Shown here: positions 8,424 through 18,697 of the stretch, piece by piece
Position numbering within the stretch: the stretch's first letter is position 1
How the letters are laid out: each line of letters opens with the position of its first letter
Assembly: GCA_023138875.1 (NCBI GenBank)
Contig: JAGLOO010000016.1
Coordinates: 1 to 56,274, forward strand
Length of the DNA stretch: 56,274 bases
Reading direction: 5' to 3'
Source: Bacteroidales bacterium
GTDB lineage: Bacteria > Bacteroidota > Bacteroidia > Bacteroidales > GCA-2748055
Translations under genes and position numbers: made by a program
Notes under the pieces: generated by a model
Told to the model about the DNA's origin: nothing
Seen by the model: only the letters and a program-made list of their open reading frames with translations
The model's database searches: none

Positions 8424-10202
8424 ATGAGAACTACATATAAAACCATTTCTAAACACCTTGGTATCGTATTGACAGCTCTTATTCTGATCACGTCGTGCGA
8501 AGAGTATCTGGATAAATCGCCGGATGCAGATATCAAGGAAGAAGATGTGTTTAAAAAATTCATCACATTCCAGGGGTTTGTGGAAGATATGTACCAATGT
8601 ATAGTAGAAGAAACATTAGGCAGGTGGGCCGAAATGAATTGGAATTTTTCTGATGATGTGCTTTGTACTGATAAGAATATGCTTAGCCGCCATTTCGACC
8701 AGGGGAATTATTGGAGATGGGAAAACTCCTCCTACAGTGTATTTTGGGGAGATATATCTCAGGTAACCAATTATGCAAAAGGTTCGAAAGGTTATTGGCA
8801 AAACGGGTGGTATGGTATCAGGAAAGCCAATCTGGCCCTGTCTCACCTCAATGAGCTGGTTTCTTCTCAGGAAGAACACGACCTTATCGAAGGACAATCC
8901 TATTTTTTCCGTGGCTATTTTCATTTTGAGATTTTAAGATCATGGGGAGGGATTCCATATATAGACTCTGTATTCACACCCTCCGACATTTTAAGATTCC
9001 CTCGCCTCTCCTATGAAGAAACAGCAACAAAGGTATCAAATGACCTGCGCAAAGCGGCACAATTATTACCTGCAAGCTGGGATGAAACAGCCGTAGGAGA
9101 AGCTACCTCAGGCTTTAATGAAGGACGTGTAACCAAAGCTGCTGCTTACGGTTATCTGGGTAAAAATTTATTGTATGAAGCCAGTCCTCTAATGAATGGG
9201 ATTTCAACCGGAACCTACACATACAATGAAGAGCTATGCAAAGAAGCGGCAGAATCATTTTTAGAAGTTTTTAAACTAGAAGAACAAGGCTATTGCGGGT
9301 TACAAGACTGGGAACACTATTCAGATAATTTTTACACTCTTAAGTCTGAATTTCCTATTGGGAAAGAGATTCTTTTTAATAATCCAGTATATAAAACAAG
9401 TAAGCGCTGGAGGTATGGTGATTTTAGCATGACCTACCTTGGTGCATGGGGCACCTATTCTTCTCCAACCGAGAACTATGTTGAAAACTTCGGCATGGCT
9501 AACGGATTACCAATAGACGAATCTGATTCGGGATACGACCCACAAAATCCGTGGGAAAACCGCGATCCAAGATTCTATTATAACATTTTGAAAGATGGGG
9601 ACAGGATAATAATGACCGTAGAGAATGCAGATACCTATGCCAAATTATTCGTAGGAGGCCGCCACCGTGACTCAAAAAACAGCATTTCTGGTTACGGCTA
9701 TTCTAAATTCCGGTCGGTTGGCTGTAACAAATACGATAATTGGTGGGATCAGGGCTACAATTGGGAGTGTCCTCAAATGCGCTTGGCTGATGTTTACTTA
9801 ATGTATGCCGAGGCTGTAAACGAAGCTTATGGCCCAACAGGAAGTATTCCTGGCGGAATGTCAGCTGCCGAAGCGTTAAATATCATTCGCAACCGGGCAG
9901 GAGTACCTGATGTTGATGCAAGGTTTTTGTCCGGTAAAGAGGTATTTCGCGAAATAATTCGCAAAGAACGCGCGGTAGAACTAGCTTTCGAAAGCCACCG
10001 CTGGTATGATAACCGTCGCCAGTATATCTCACACCTTCCGGAATACCGTGAAAAATACACATTGGATTTCGATGAAGACCATACTTATTTCAATAAAACT
10101 CTTCATACAACTATAGTTTTTGACATGAAACACTATTGGCTTCCATTTCCAACCAATCAGGTTACTCTTTACCCTAAATTCAAACAAAACCCAGGATGGT
10201 AA
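8424..10202 (+). CDS. SusD/RagB-family outer-membrane lipoprotein (first pair)
   Basis: A surface glycan-binding lipoprotein of 592 residues that forms the lid of the SusC importer. The signal peptide ends in the lipobox LITSC with acylated C25. The helical TPR-like SusD core includes ANLALSHLNEL, the QSYFFRGYFHFEILRSWGG segment typical of the family, RVTKAAAYGYLGKNLLYEA, and the C-terminal conserved EAVNEAYGP, AAEALNIIRNRAGVP, and IRKERAVELAFESHRWYDNRR. It ends KQNPGW, the usual SusD tail. It is translated directly after its SusC partner, and its stop overlaps the next SusC start. Confidence 0.96.
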   Translation: MRTTYKTISKHLGIVLTALILITSCEEYLDKSPDADIKEEDVFKKFITFQGFVEDMYQCIVEETLGRWAEMNWNFSDDVLCTDKNMLSRHFDQGNYWRWENSSYSVFWGDISQVTNYAKGSKGYWQNGWYGIRKANLALSHLNELVSSQEEHDLIEGQSYFFRGYFHFEILRSWGGIPYIDSVFTPSDILRFPRLSYEETATKVSNDLRKAAQLLPASWDETAVGEATSGFNEGRVTKAAAYGYLGKNLLYEASPLMNGISTGTYTYNEELCKEAAESFLEVFKLEEQGYCGLQDWEHYSDNFYTLKSEFPIGKEILFNNPVYKTSKRWRYGDFSMTYLGAWGTYSSPTENYVENFGMANGLPIDESDSGYDPQNPWENRDPRFYYNILKDGDRIIMTVENADTYAKLFVGGRHRDSKNSISGYGYSKFRSVGCNKYDNWWDQGYNWECPQMRLADVYLMYAEAVNEAYGPTGSIPGGMSAAEALNIIRNRAGVPDVDARFLSGKEVFREIIRKERAVELAFESHRWYDNRRQYISHLPEYREKYTLDFDEDHTYFNKTLHTTIVFDMKHYWLPFPTNQVTLYPKFKQNPGW

Positions 10203-13200
10203 AGAAAGGATTTTGTATAACCAAATTGCAGACAAAAATGTACACCAGATATATTCCACTACTCATCGCAGTGCTTTTCTTTGGACATACAGAGAGTGCA
10301 CATGGGCAGAAAAAGCAAAACGAAAAACTCATAACAAGAAAATCAGTTGTTGTGGATAATGATGGCAATTCTATTCCCAATACAATTATCTCGGGAAAAG
10401 AAGGAGCCATAGAAGTACAAACCGATTCTGCCGGTATTTTCTCCATTTCAGTTCCGGAAAACAGTATTATTTTAATCGAAGCAAAAGGATATTACCAAAA
10501 GATGTTTTCTGCGTTGAAAATGCCTGAAATAGTCATATTATCAAAAGCTCCATTCCTGATGGAAGAGCATAATACCATCAATGTAGCCTTTGGACAGATT
10601 AAAGAAAAAGAGACTGTAGGCGCCATCAGTACGATCAATCCGAAAGATATATTGGTAACTGACAATACTCAATCGGTGGAAAAAGCAATTTCAGGTCGTT
10701 TAACTGGATTGCTAAACAGCTCAAATATTCGTGGACTTGGAAAATCCCTGGTAATTATTGATGGTGTTCCACGTGATCTTTCAAGTATAAACATGGAAGA
10801 AGTTGAACAGATTACAGTTCTGAAAGATGCCAATGCTTCAGTACTGTACGGGACTCAGGCAAAAAATGGAGTTATTCTTATAACCACAAAACGGGGAGAA
10901 GCCTACAAGCGTAAAATTAATTTCACAATGGAGAGAGGGTTATCAGATCCTGTTGTTCTTCCCAAATACCTCGGATCTGCTGATTATATGACACTGTATA
11001 ACGAGGCATGTGCCAACGATGGACTTCCTGCTGTGTACTCGGACGAACTTATCTCCAATTATGCAAGTGGCGATAATCCGTACCGCTACCCGGATGTTGA
11101 TTATTACTCCAATGAGTTTTTACGTAGTTCAAAATCATTTACAAAATTTCTGTCAGAATTTTCGGGAGGGAATGAATCAGCCCAATACTATGCCAACCTT
11201 GGATGGATCAATTCCGGGAGCCTGTTCAACCTGGGCGAAGGAAAACACGCCAGTGCAAACAGGATAAACCTTCGTGCCAATGTAGATTTGAGAATTAACG
11301 ACTACATCAAAACTCATATGGATGCAATAGCTATTTTCGATTTTAACAAAGGTCCAAATGGTGATTTCTGGGGGAACAGCGCCGAATTGCACCCATACTA
11401 TTTTGCACCTCTCATACCAATTTCAATGGTTGAAGATGAAGCCATAAAAGAGACAGCAAAACTTGTTAACGGCAAATATATTTTAGGGGGCACTTCGCAA
11501 TACCAGGATAATGTCTATGGAAACATGATGTTCTCCGGATACAATCAGGCCATCAGGCGTACAGTTCAATTCAATAACGGGATTGATTTTGACCTAAGGA
11601 ATATTACCGAAGGGTTGACTTTCAAAACCTATATTAGTTTTGATATTTATAACAAGTTTAACCAATCGGTAAATAATTCATATGCTATTTATCAGCCTGT
11701 CTGGGAAACCATTGATGGAGCTGATGTATTGACTGCTTTAACTAAAATTGGTAAAGATGAAAACTCAGGTGTTCAAAGCTTAAGTGAACCTGACTACTTC
11801 CGTAAAACAGGAGCTTATGCCATGTTCAACTACGAACGCACTTTTAAAGAGGTTCATTCGGTAACCGGTACTCTTCTGGGCTATTACAACAGCTTACGTA
11901 TGAATGAGGTTATTGTGGATGACAAGAGTGCCCATATTGGATTAAGGATTACATATGACAATGCAAAAAAATATCTTGTGGATTTCAGCGCTGCATATGT
12001 AAACTCAATAAAGCTGGCAGAGGGAAATCGTGCTGCTCTTTCACCTACTCTTGGACTGGCATGGATTGTGAGCGAAGAAGATTTTCTGACCAACAATAAA
12101 TCAATTGATTATCTGAAGGTCAGATTGTCAGCTGGTATTATAAATTCTGACATAGACCTGGAGAACGAGGGTGGCTCCAATTACAAGATGTATGAAAGCA
12201 CTTTTTTAACAGGTTACACGTACCGTTGGGCTGACAGCTACCGGTCAAACAGATCGGTATACATTAACCGTTATGCTAATCCCAATTTAACCTACGAAAA
12301 AGTGAAAAACATAAACCTTGGTATTGAAGGGTATTTTTTTAACCGCTCAATATATATCGAAGCGGACGTTTTTCACACCATTAATTCCGGAAAAGTTATC
12401 CAAAGAGTTACATATCCTGGATATCTATCGAGGTATATCCCTTACGAAAACTATGATGCAAACACCTATTCCGGTGCAGAGTTAGGGGCTGTCTGGTTTA
12501 AGGAAATTGGGGATTTCTCATTCAACCTGGGAGGTAATTTACTATATGCTACCTCAAGTGTTATCACTAAAGACGAAATATGGCAAAATGAATACCAGCA
12601 CCGGGAAGGCCGTCCTGCTGATGCGTTATTCGGGCTTGAATCCCTGGGATTCTTCCAGGATGAAGCAGATATTGCCGGCAGTCCGCGACAGGTATTTGGA
12701 GAGGTCCGTCCCGGAGACATTAAGTATAAAGACCAAAACAATGATGGTATAGTTGACCAAAACGATGCCATAGAAATAGGAAACTGGCAAGCCAGGATTT
12801 CTTATGCTTTGCACCTCACTCTAAAATACAAAAGCTTTAGTCTGTTTGCACTTGGCAACGGGCAAAATGGTGGAAATTCATATTATAGCGGAAACTATTT
12901 TTGGGTAGATGGAAACAGCAAATATTCTGAAGAAGTCTTAAACAGGTGGACTTCTGAAACCTCTGAAACAGCAACTTATCCCAGATTGACAACTCATAGC
13001 AGTTCGAATAATTACCGTAATTCAACCTTTTGGATATATGATGCCAACTATTTCACATTAAGCCGTGTACAGTTGACCTATGAGTTACCACACAGCCTTA
13101 TAAGCAATTGGGCTGTGAAAGAATTAAGTGTATACCTGCGTGGGGCTAATCTGGTTACATTTGAAACAGAGACAGAAAAAAGGCAATTAAGGATTGGTTC

Positions 13201-13249
13201 TGAGCCTCGTTACCGGAACTATTCACTGGGATTAAGGATCTTGTTTTAA
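10196..13249 (+). CDS. SusC/RagA-family TonB-dependent receptor (second pair)
   Basis: The second outer-membrane importer of the operon, 1017 residues. The frame overlaps the SusD stop by 7 bp, but the signal peptide reads best from the ATG at 10238 (MYTRYIPLLIAVLFFG, then HTESAHGQ). The start is therefore ambiguous between 10196 and 10238. The carboxypeptidase-like domain is divergent (VVDNDGNSIPNTIISGK). The plug is recognisable (EKETVGAISTINPKDILV, LVIIDGVPRDL, TVLKDANASVLYGTQAKNGV), and the barrel ends SLGLRILF. It is quite unlike the SusC at 5209, so it is not a recent copy and may handle a different oligosaccharide. Its SusD partner follows after 14 bp. Confidence 0.94.
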   Translation: MVKKGFCITKLQTKMYTRYIPLLIAVLFFGHTESAHGQKKQNEKLITRKSVVVDNDGNSIPNTIISGKEGAIEVQTDSAGIFSISVPENSIILIEAKGYYQKMFSALKMPEIVILSKAPFLMEEHNTINVAFGQIKEKETVGAISTINPKDILVTDNTQSVEKAISGRLTGLLNSSNIRGLGKSLVIIDGVPRDLSSINMEEVEQITVLKDANASVLYGTQAKNGVILITTKRGEAYKRKINFTMERGLSDPVVLPKYLGSADYMTLYNEACANDGLPAVYSDELISNYASGDNPYRYPDVDYYSNEFLRSSKSFTKFLSEFSGGNESAQYYANLGWINSGSLFNLGEGKHASANRINLRANVDLRINDYIKTHMDAIAIFDFNKGPNGDFWGNSAELHPYYFAPLIPISMVEDEAIKETAKLVNGKYILGGTSQYQDNVYGNMMFSGYNQAIRRTVQFNNGIDFDLRNITEGLTFKTYISFDIYNKFNQSVNNSYAIYQPVWETIDGADVLTALTKIGKDENSGVQSLSEPDYFRKTGAYAMFNYERTFKEVHSVTGTLLGYYNSLRMNEVIVDDKSAHIGLRITYDNAKKYLVDFSAAYVNSIKLAEGNRAALSPTLGLAWIVSEEDFLTNNKSIDYLKVRLSAGIINSDIDLENEGGSNYKMYESTFLTGYTYRWADSYRSNRSVYINRYANPNLTYEKVKNINLGIEGYFFNRSIYIEADVFHTINSGKVIQRVTYPGYLSRYIPYENYDANTYSGAELGAVWFKEIGDFSFNLGGNLLYATSSVITKDEIWQNEYQHREGRPADALFGLESLGFFQDEADIAGSPRQVFGEVRPGDIKYKDQNNDGIVDQNDAIEIGNWQARISYALHLTLKYKSFSLFALGNGQNGGNSYYSGNYFWVDGNSKYSEEVLNRWTSETSETATYPRLTTHSSSNNYRNSTFWIYDANYFTLSRVQLTYELPHSLISNWAVKELSVYLRGANLVTFETETEKRQLRIGSEPRYRNYSLGLRILF

Positions 13250-13263
13250 TAAAAAAAAGAAAA

Positions 13264-14961
13264 ATGAATTCCATAAAGACATTCATACCAATACTGCTGC
13301 TGGGGGTTACCTTGGGAGCATGCGAAGATCTGCTCGAACCTGATAAGGATAATCAATATAGCATTGACCGGGTTATGAACGACCCTGCATTTGCGGAAGG
13401 CATCCTGCTATCTGCTTACCTGAAACTGCCAACTGAGTATTCTCAGGAGGATGTTGCAACAGACAATGCTGTGTCAAATAACAAAAACAGCGAATACTTA
13501 CGCATGGCAACCGGTGAATGGTCTGCACTATTCAACCCACTCAATGTATGGACAAACAGTTACGATGCAATCTTTAATATTAACTATTTCCTCTCTGTGG
13601 TTAACGATGTTAACTGGAGTTGGCAAAGTGATGACCGCAAACAGATGTTTGCAGACCGTTTCAAAGGCGAAGCTTTGGCACTTAGAGGTTATTTCCATTT
13701 CACTCTTTTGCTCAACCATGGAGGAGTAGCATCAGATGGTAACTTGCTTGGCATTCCGCTTGTTACAGAAGTAATTAATTCTGACGGCAATTGGAAGCTA
13801 CCCAGAAATACTTATCAACAGTGTATTGACCGGATTAACGCTGATTTTGATACAGCATTAGCACTACTCCCTTATAAATGGGAAGATTCTGCTGAAGATC
13901 TGGACTATAACAGAGTCTTTGGATCTCAGAACCAGAATCGCATTCAGGGGCAAATCATCAAAGCACTGAAAGCAAAAGTGGCAATGCATACAGCAAGTCC
14001 TGCTTTTAACAATGATGCTTATGATAATGACAAATGTCGTATTGCTATAGAAAATGCAGGAGAACTGCTGACAGAAATAGGTGGTGTGAGCGGGCTAGAC
14101 CCTCAAGGGAACATCTTTTATGACAATGATAATGATGAATCAAGACCTGAAATTTTATGGAGAAATGACTATGACAACAGCAATAGCAGGGAGAAACTCA
14201 ATTTCCCTCCTTCATTGTTTGGTGAGGGACATATCAATCCTACCCAAAACCTGGTAGATGCATTCCCAATGGAAAATGGTTATCCTATAAATGCAGGCGA
14301 AAGTGGCTACGACCCTGCTGCTCCCTACGACAACAGAGATTCCAGACTAAAAGCCTATATCATATATAACGGAAACAATTTGGGAGGAAGTGTAATAAAC
14401 ACAGATATAAACAATCCGGTTGACGGACTCAACAATACTACAGCTTCAACACGAACAGGTTACTACTTGTTGAAATTACTGCGTACAGATGTAAATATAG
14501 ATCCAAATGTCGATAGCAAAACACGGCATTTCTATACCTACATTCGCTATACCGAAGTATTCCTGATTTATGCAGAGGCTGCGAATGAAATCTGGGGACC
14601 AGATGCTGATCCAAATCTATATGGTTTTACCGCACGCGATATAATTGCAGCAATCCGCCAACGAGCAGATATTTCAGCCGGTGATCCTTTCCTGGCTTCT
14701 ATTTCTTCAAAAGAAGAGATGCGTGAACTTATCCGCAATGAACGCCGGCTGGAACTTTGTTTCGAAGGATTCCGTTTCTGGGATATGAGGAGATGGAAAC
14801 AAACCCTTACAGAAACAGCTAAAGGGGTGGCTATTAACGAAAGCACCATTACTCCTATAGATGTTGAAAACAGGAATTACCAGTCATATATGTACTTCGG
14901 ACCAATTCCTAACCGGGAAATTACTAAATACGACGGTTTATTTCAAAACCAGGGATGGTAG
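13264..14961 (+). CDS. SusD/RagB-family outer-membrane lipoprotein (second pair)
   Basis: A 565-residue surface glycan-binding lipoprotein paired with the SusC at 10196. The lipobox LLGVTLGAC places the acylated cysteine at residue 20. Family segments include GEALALRGYFHFTLLLNHGG, RIQGQIIKALKAKVAMHTAS, FLIYAEAANEIWGP, DIIAAIRQRADI, ELIRNERRLELCFEGFRFWD and the terminal FQNQGW. The stop codon overlaps the start of the next lipoprotein gene, which indicates one transcription unit with coupled translation. Confidence 0.95.
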   Translation: MNSIKTFIPILLLGVTLGACEDLLEPDKDNQYSIDRVMNDPAFAEGILLSAYLKLPTEYSQEDVATDNAVSNNKNSEYLRMATGEWSALFNPLNVWTNSYDAIFNINYFLSVVNDVNWSWQSDDRKQMFADRFKGEALALRGYFHFTLLLNHGGVASDGNLLGIPLVTEVINSDGNWKLPRNTYQQCIDRINADFDTALALLPYKWEDSAEDLDYNRVFGSQNQNRIQGQIIKALKAKVAMHTASPAFNNDAYDNDKCRIAIENAGELLTEIGGVSGLDPQGNIFYDNDNDESRPEILWRNDYDNSNSREKLNFPPSLFGEGHINPTQNLVDAFPMENGYPINAGESGYDPAAPYDNRDSRLKAYIIYNGNNLGGSVINTDINNPVDGLNNTTASTRTGYYLLKLLRTDVNIDPNVDSKTRHFYTYIRYTEVFLIYAEAANEIWGPDADPNLYGFTARDIIAAIRQRADISAGDPFLASISSKEEMRELIRNERRLELCFEGFRFWDMRRWKQTLTETAKGVAINESTITPIDVENRNYQSYMYFGPIPNREITKYDGLFQNQGW

Positions 14962-16025
14962 TGATTACAAATAATTCAAATAAGATTAGCGATATGAGAC
15001 GAATAATAGCACTTTCATGTACGATAATACTGACTCTATGTTTTTTTTCCTGTGAAAACGAAAAGTGGAGTTTCTCTGATTTTGATTACACAACAGCCTA
15101 TTTCCCCTACCAATTTCCTGTAAGGACACTAGTGCTGGGAGAATATATATTTGATAACAGCAGAGACAATGAACACAAATTCCTGATAAGCGCTAACATG
15201 GGAGGTGTCTATCAAAACAAAGAAACGGTTCTTGTAGAATTTGTTATTGACAACAGCCTGACGAGTCACTTGACCAATTTCAATGGTGGGACCTCAATTC
15301 TACCTTTGCCAACAAAGTATTATACTTTGAGTAACAATGAAACAATAACAATTCCTGCCGGAAAATTCTTTGGAAGCGTTGAGGTACAGCTTACCGAGGA
15401 TTTCCTGAATGACTCACTTGCAATTGGAATAAATTATGTAATTCCAATGCGTATAGTAAGTGCAAGTACTGATTCTGTTTTGCAAGGGAAATCAAACTCA
15501 AGCGACCCTGATCCGAGGATTGCAGGAGAATGGTCTGTACCTCCCAAAAATTTCACTCTGTTTGGAATAAAATTCGTAAATGAATACCATGGTAAATATC
15601 TACTCAGAGGCGAATCTATAGTAAAAAATGCCGATGGAGATGCTGTTGATACGATTACATACCACCAAAACTATGTAGTTCACGATGAAGTAGTACTGGT
15701 TAATACAGCATCTTCAAATGCAGTGACATATAACAATTCCATCCGATTAACCGATGGAAGTCCTGGTGAATTTGAAATGATAATGACCTTTGATAATGAT
15801 GGAAACTGCACCATTATCAATACTGACACATATTCCTTTGAAGTTACCGGCAGTGGGAAATTTGTTAAAAACGGGGATGAGTGGGGTGATAAAAAACGGC
15901 ATGTAATCCAGATTAATTACCAAATTAATGATGGAACCTATATCCATCATGTTTCTGACACACTTGTTTTCCGTGATAAAAATGTACAATTCGAAGAATT
16001 TGAGCCACTTGTTACAGATGGCTAG
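14955..16025 (+). CDS. DUF1735/BT_3987-type surface lipoprotein
   Basis: Probably a SusE/F-like surface lipoprotein that helps hold glycan at the cell surface. A start at the internal ATG 14994 gives a compact lipoprotein signal (MRRIIALSCTIILTLCFFSC) with the acylated Cys at residue 33 of the longer frame. Residues about 60-180 resemble the DUF1735 (BT_3987 N-terminal) beta-domain seen in SusCD-linked lipoproteins: VLVEFVIDNSL, LPTKYYTLSNNETITIPAG, INYVIPMRIVSAS. The C-terminal half is a lipocalin-like or DUF4361-like beta region (YHGKYLLRGESIVKN and ITYHQNYVVHDEVVLVNTAS). It overlaps the SusD gene by 7 bp and is followed by a terminator-like hairpin. Confidence 0.75.
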   Translation: MVVITNNSNKISDMRRIIALSCTIILTLCFFSCENEKWSFSDFDYTTAYFPYQFPVRTLVLGEYIFDNSRDNEHKFLISANMGGVYQNKETVLVEFVIDNSLTSHLTNFNGGTSILPLPTKYYTLSNNETITIPAGKFFGSVEVQLTEDFLNDSLAIGINYVIPMRIVSASTDSVLQGKSNSSDPDPRIAGEWSVPPKNFTLFGIKFVNEYHGKYLLRGESIVKNADGDAVDTITYHQNYVVHDEVVLVNTASSNAVTYNNSIRLTDGSPGEFEMIMTFDNDGNCTIINTDTYSFEVTGSGKFVKNGDEWGDKKRHVIQINYQINDGTYIHHVSDTLVFRDKNVQFEEFEPLVTDG

Positions 16026-16048
16026 AAGTTAGATTTAGTTAGATTAGC

Positions 16049-16085
16049 AAAAAAGGGGATGGCAGTAAAAAGTCGCCTCTTTTTT
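16049..16085 (+). terminator. Rho-independent terminator after the SusCD-lipoprotein operon
   Basis: The arm AAAAAAGGGG (16049-16058) pairs with CCTCTTTTTT (16076-16085) with one G-T wobble, leaving a 17-base loop and a run of six T. It lies 23 bp after the DUF1735-type gene and just before the GH2 gene. It may separate or attenuate expression between the importer genes and the enzymes. Confidence 0.6.
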
Positions 16086-16093
16086 ATAAAATA

Positions 16094-18697
16094 ATGAGTT
16101 ACATGAAAATAATTCATCTAAGCATTATTTTGATATTTACTATTTTCTTGAATAATAGTTGTATTAATCAAACTTTAACGGGTGAAATTATTGTTTTAAA
16201 AGATAATTGGTCTATCCGATCTTCCAAAGATATTAATGAAGAAGGGGAAATAATTTCTACACCGATGTACAATGCTGAAGAATGGCATCAAACTACTTTC
16301 CCCACAACTGTCCTCGGAGCATTGGTTGAGAATGAAGTATACCCTGATCCCTATTATGGGACAAATATTAAGTCAATACCCGGTTATACACAGGGCAAAT
16401 TTTTAGAAATACCCGAAGAAAGCCCGTTTAATGTTCCTTGGTGGTATCGTACCGTATTCAAACTACCTGCTGACTATAAAAACAGACACACATGGATAAA
16501 ATTTCATAGTATTAATTACCGGGCAAATATTTGGCTAAACGGGCAGTTAATTGCAGACACAACAGAGATTGAAGGAGCGTATAGACTGTATGAGCTTGAT
16601 ATTACCCGATTTTCTAAGCCTGGAGGTGACAATTGCCTCGCATTGGAAATATTTCCTCCAAGAAAAATGGATCTTACCATAAGCTGGGTTGACTGGAACC
16701 CGATACCCCCTGATGCAGGGATGGGAATATGGTATGATGTAACAATCCACTCTACAGGTTCTGTAGCAATTAAAAACCACCATGTTGTTAACGACCTCGA
16801 TTTACCTTCGTTAAGCACTGCAAAACTTACCATTTCTGCTAATATAAAAAACACCGGGAAAAAACAGGTGGCAGGTATCCTAAAAGGTAAAATTGAAAAT
16901 ATTGAATTCTCACAAAGGGTATTTCTTGAGCCCAAAGAAAATAAATTGGTAACCTTTTCCCCTAGTCAATTCAAACAACTTGAGATTTCTAACCCCAGGT
17001 TATGGTGGCCACATACCATGGGGCCTCAGAATTTATATGGACTGAACCTTACCTTTGAAACCAAAGGGGTAATTACTGATTCTAAAAAAACCCGTTTTGG
17101 AATTCGTGAGGTTTCTTCATGGATGAATAAGTTCGATGGAAAACGTACCAGGGTATTTCAGGTAAACGGGAGAAATGTTGTGATACGAGGTGGAGGATAT
17201 GTAGAGGATATGATGTTACGACCATCAAAAGAAAGGATAGACAACGATTTGGCGTATGCAAAACACATGAACCTAAATACACTGAGGATGGAAGCCCCTC
17301 GTGGTGGAAATTATATTTTCGACAGGTGTGATGAAGAGGGAATTTTGCTCATTGTTGGATGGTGTTGTTGCAGCCCATGGGAACGTTGGAAAAACTGGAC
17401 TCCACACACAGCTGATATTGCTGAAAAAAGCTGGAAGGATCAAATTGTCCATTTAAGAAATCACCCGTCTGTATTCAACTGGGTATATGGAAGCGATTAC
17501 TTTCCTCCCAAAGATGTTGAGAAAATGTATATCAATATCATTGAAGAATACGACAATACCCGTCCGTATCAATCATCCGCGACGAGGGACTCAAGTGCAA
17601 TTGCAGGATTCACCGGGTTGGAGATGGGGCCTTACCGAAGAGGATACGCCTATATGACTCCTACCTATTGGTATGGTAAAAAGGAATTCAACACAGAAGC
17701 AGGCCCTGGCGGAGAACAAATCCCCCCGATTGAAACCCTGCGCAAAATGATGCCTGAAGAAGACCTATGGCCCATCAGCGATTCCTGGGATATCCGTCTA
17801 CATAAGGCGTTCTACCCCGATGCGAGGGAAGCTCTTTATTCACGTTACGGCGAACCTAACAGCGTGGAAGAGTATTGTCTGAAATCACAGGTTCTTCAAC
17901 TGGAAGCCATAAAAGGAATGTTTGAAGCTTATGCAGGTAATAAATACCGTTCAAGCGGTATTATATACTGGATGTACAACTCTGCCTGGCCTTCCATGTT
18001 TTGGCAGTTATATGATTACTATCACAATCCTAATGGCGCTTTCTATGGCGCAAAAAGTGCCTGTGAACCTCTCCACATTCAATATGCTTACGATGATCAT
18101 TCAATTTACATAGTGAATGGATTCTATAAAGACTTCAACAATTTAAAAGCATCTGTAAAAGTGTACAATTTTGATATGGAAGAAAAATTTGCAAAAGAGA
18201 TTAAAACAAATATTGCTTCAGATGAGAGTAAGAGTATTTTAACTCTTGATTGGCCACAAGGTTTAAGCAACGTATTCTTCCTGAAACTTGATTTGAATGA
18301 TTCTTCGGGTAAAGAACTTACCTCAAATTTCTATTGGTTATCAACAAAAGGCGATGAAAACGCTGATTTTACAGACTTAAATAAGCTTCCTGATGTAAAA
18401 CTCGAATATTCTGTTTCCATTTTAGAAAAAAACGACAATAAACATATTTTTATGTTAGAAATAGAAAATCCATCTTCTTCTCTTGCATTCTCAATCAATC
18501 CTAAAATCCTTGGCAAGGATTCAGGAGACCCAATACTACCAATTTACTGGGAAGACAATTATTTCTCGTTACTCCCAAAAGAAAAACGAAAAGTTAAAGT
18601 TGAGTTCAACCCAAATAACCTGAATGGAGAAATACCTATCTTAAAGATAGATGGATGGAATATTATTTCAGTAGAAAAGGAGATAAATCATGAGTAA
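16094..18697 (+). CDS. GH2 exo-beta-D-glucosaminidase-like lipoprotein
   Basis: A secreted or lipid-anchored glycoside hydrolase of 867 residues with lipobox FLNNSC (C23). The order is a sugar-binding jelly roll (about 30-220), an Ig-like domain (about 225-330) and a TIM barrel (about 340-640). The barrel matches the CsxA-type GH2 subgroup: VIRGGGYVEDMMLRPSKER, LNTLRMEAPRGGNYIFDRCD, VGWCCCSPWERW and LRNHPSVFNWVYGSD. In this subgroup the usual Asn-Glu is replaced by Ser-Asp, so the acid/base is D468. The nucleophile is E535 in FNTEAGPGG. The expected activity is removal of terminal beta-linked glucosamine, or a related exo-hydrolysis. It starts right after a terminator hairpin and overlaps the next gene by 8 bp. 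Confidence 0.85.
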   Translation: MSYMKIIHLSIILIFTIFLNNSCINQTLTGEIIVLKDNWSIRSSKDINEEGEIISTPMYNAEEWHQTTFPTTVLGALVENEVYPDPYYGTNIKSIPGYTQGKFLEIPEESPFNVPWWYRTVFKLPADYKNRHTWIKFHSINYRANIWLNGQLIADTTEIEGAYRLYELDITRFSKPGGDNCLALEIFPPRKMDLTISWVDWNPIPPDAGMGIWYDVTIHSTGSVAIKNHHVVNDLDLPSLSTAKLTISANIKNTGKKQVAGILKGKIENIEFSQRVFLEPKENKLVTFSPSQFKQLEISNPRLWWPHTMGPQNLYGLNLTFETKGVITDSKKTRFGIREVSSWMNKFDGKRTRVFQVNGRNVVIRGGGYVEDMMLRPSKERIDNDLAYAKHMNLNTLRMEAPRGGNYIFDRCDEEGILLIVGWCCCSPWERWKNWTPHTADIAEKSWKDQIVHLRNHPSVFNWVYGSDYFPPKDVEKMYINIIEEYDNTRPYQSSATRDSSAIAGFTGLEMGPYRRGYAYMTPTYWYGKKEFNTEAGPGGEQIPPIETLRKMMPEEDLWPISDSWDIRLHKAFYPDAREALYSRYGEPNSVEEYCLKSQVLQLEAIKGMFEAYAGNKYRSSGIIYWMYNSAWPSMFWQLYDYYHNPNGAFYGAKSACEPLHIQYAYDDHSIYIVNGFYKDFNNLKASVKVYNFDMEEKFAKEIKTNIASDESKSILTLDWPQGLSNVFFLKLDLNDSSGKELTSNFYWLSTKGDENADFTDLNKLPDVKLEYSVSILEKNDNKHIFMLEIENPSSSLAFSINPKILGKDSGDPILPIYWEDNYFSLLPKEKRKVKVEFNPNNLNGEIPILKIDGWNIISVEKEINHE

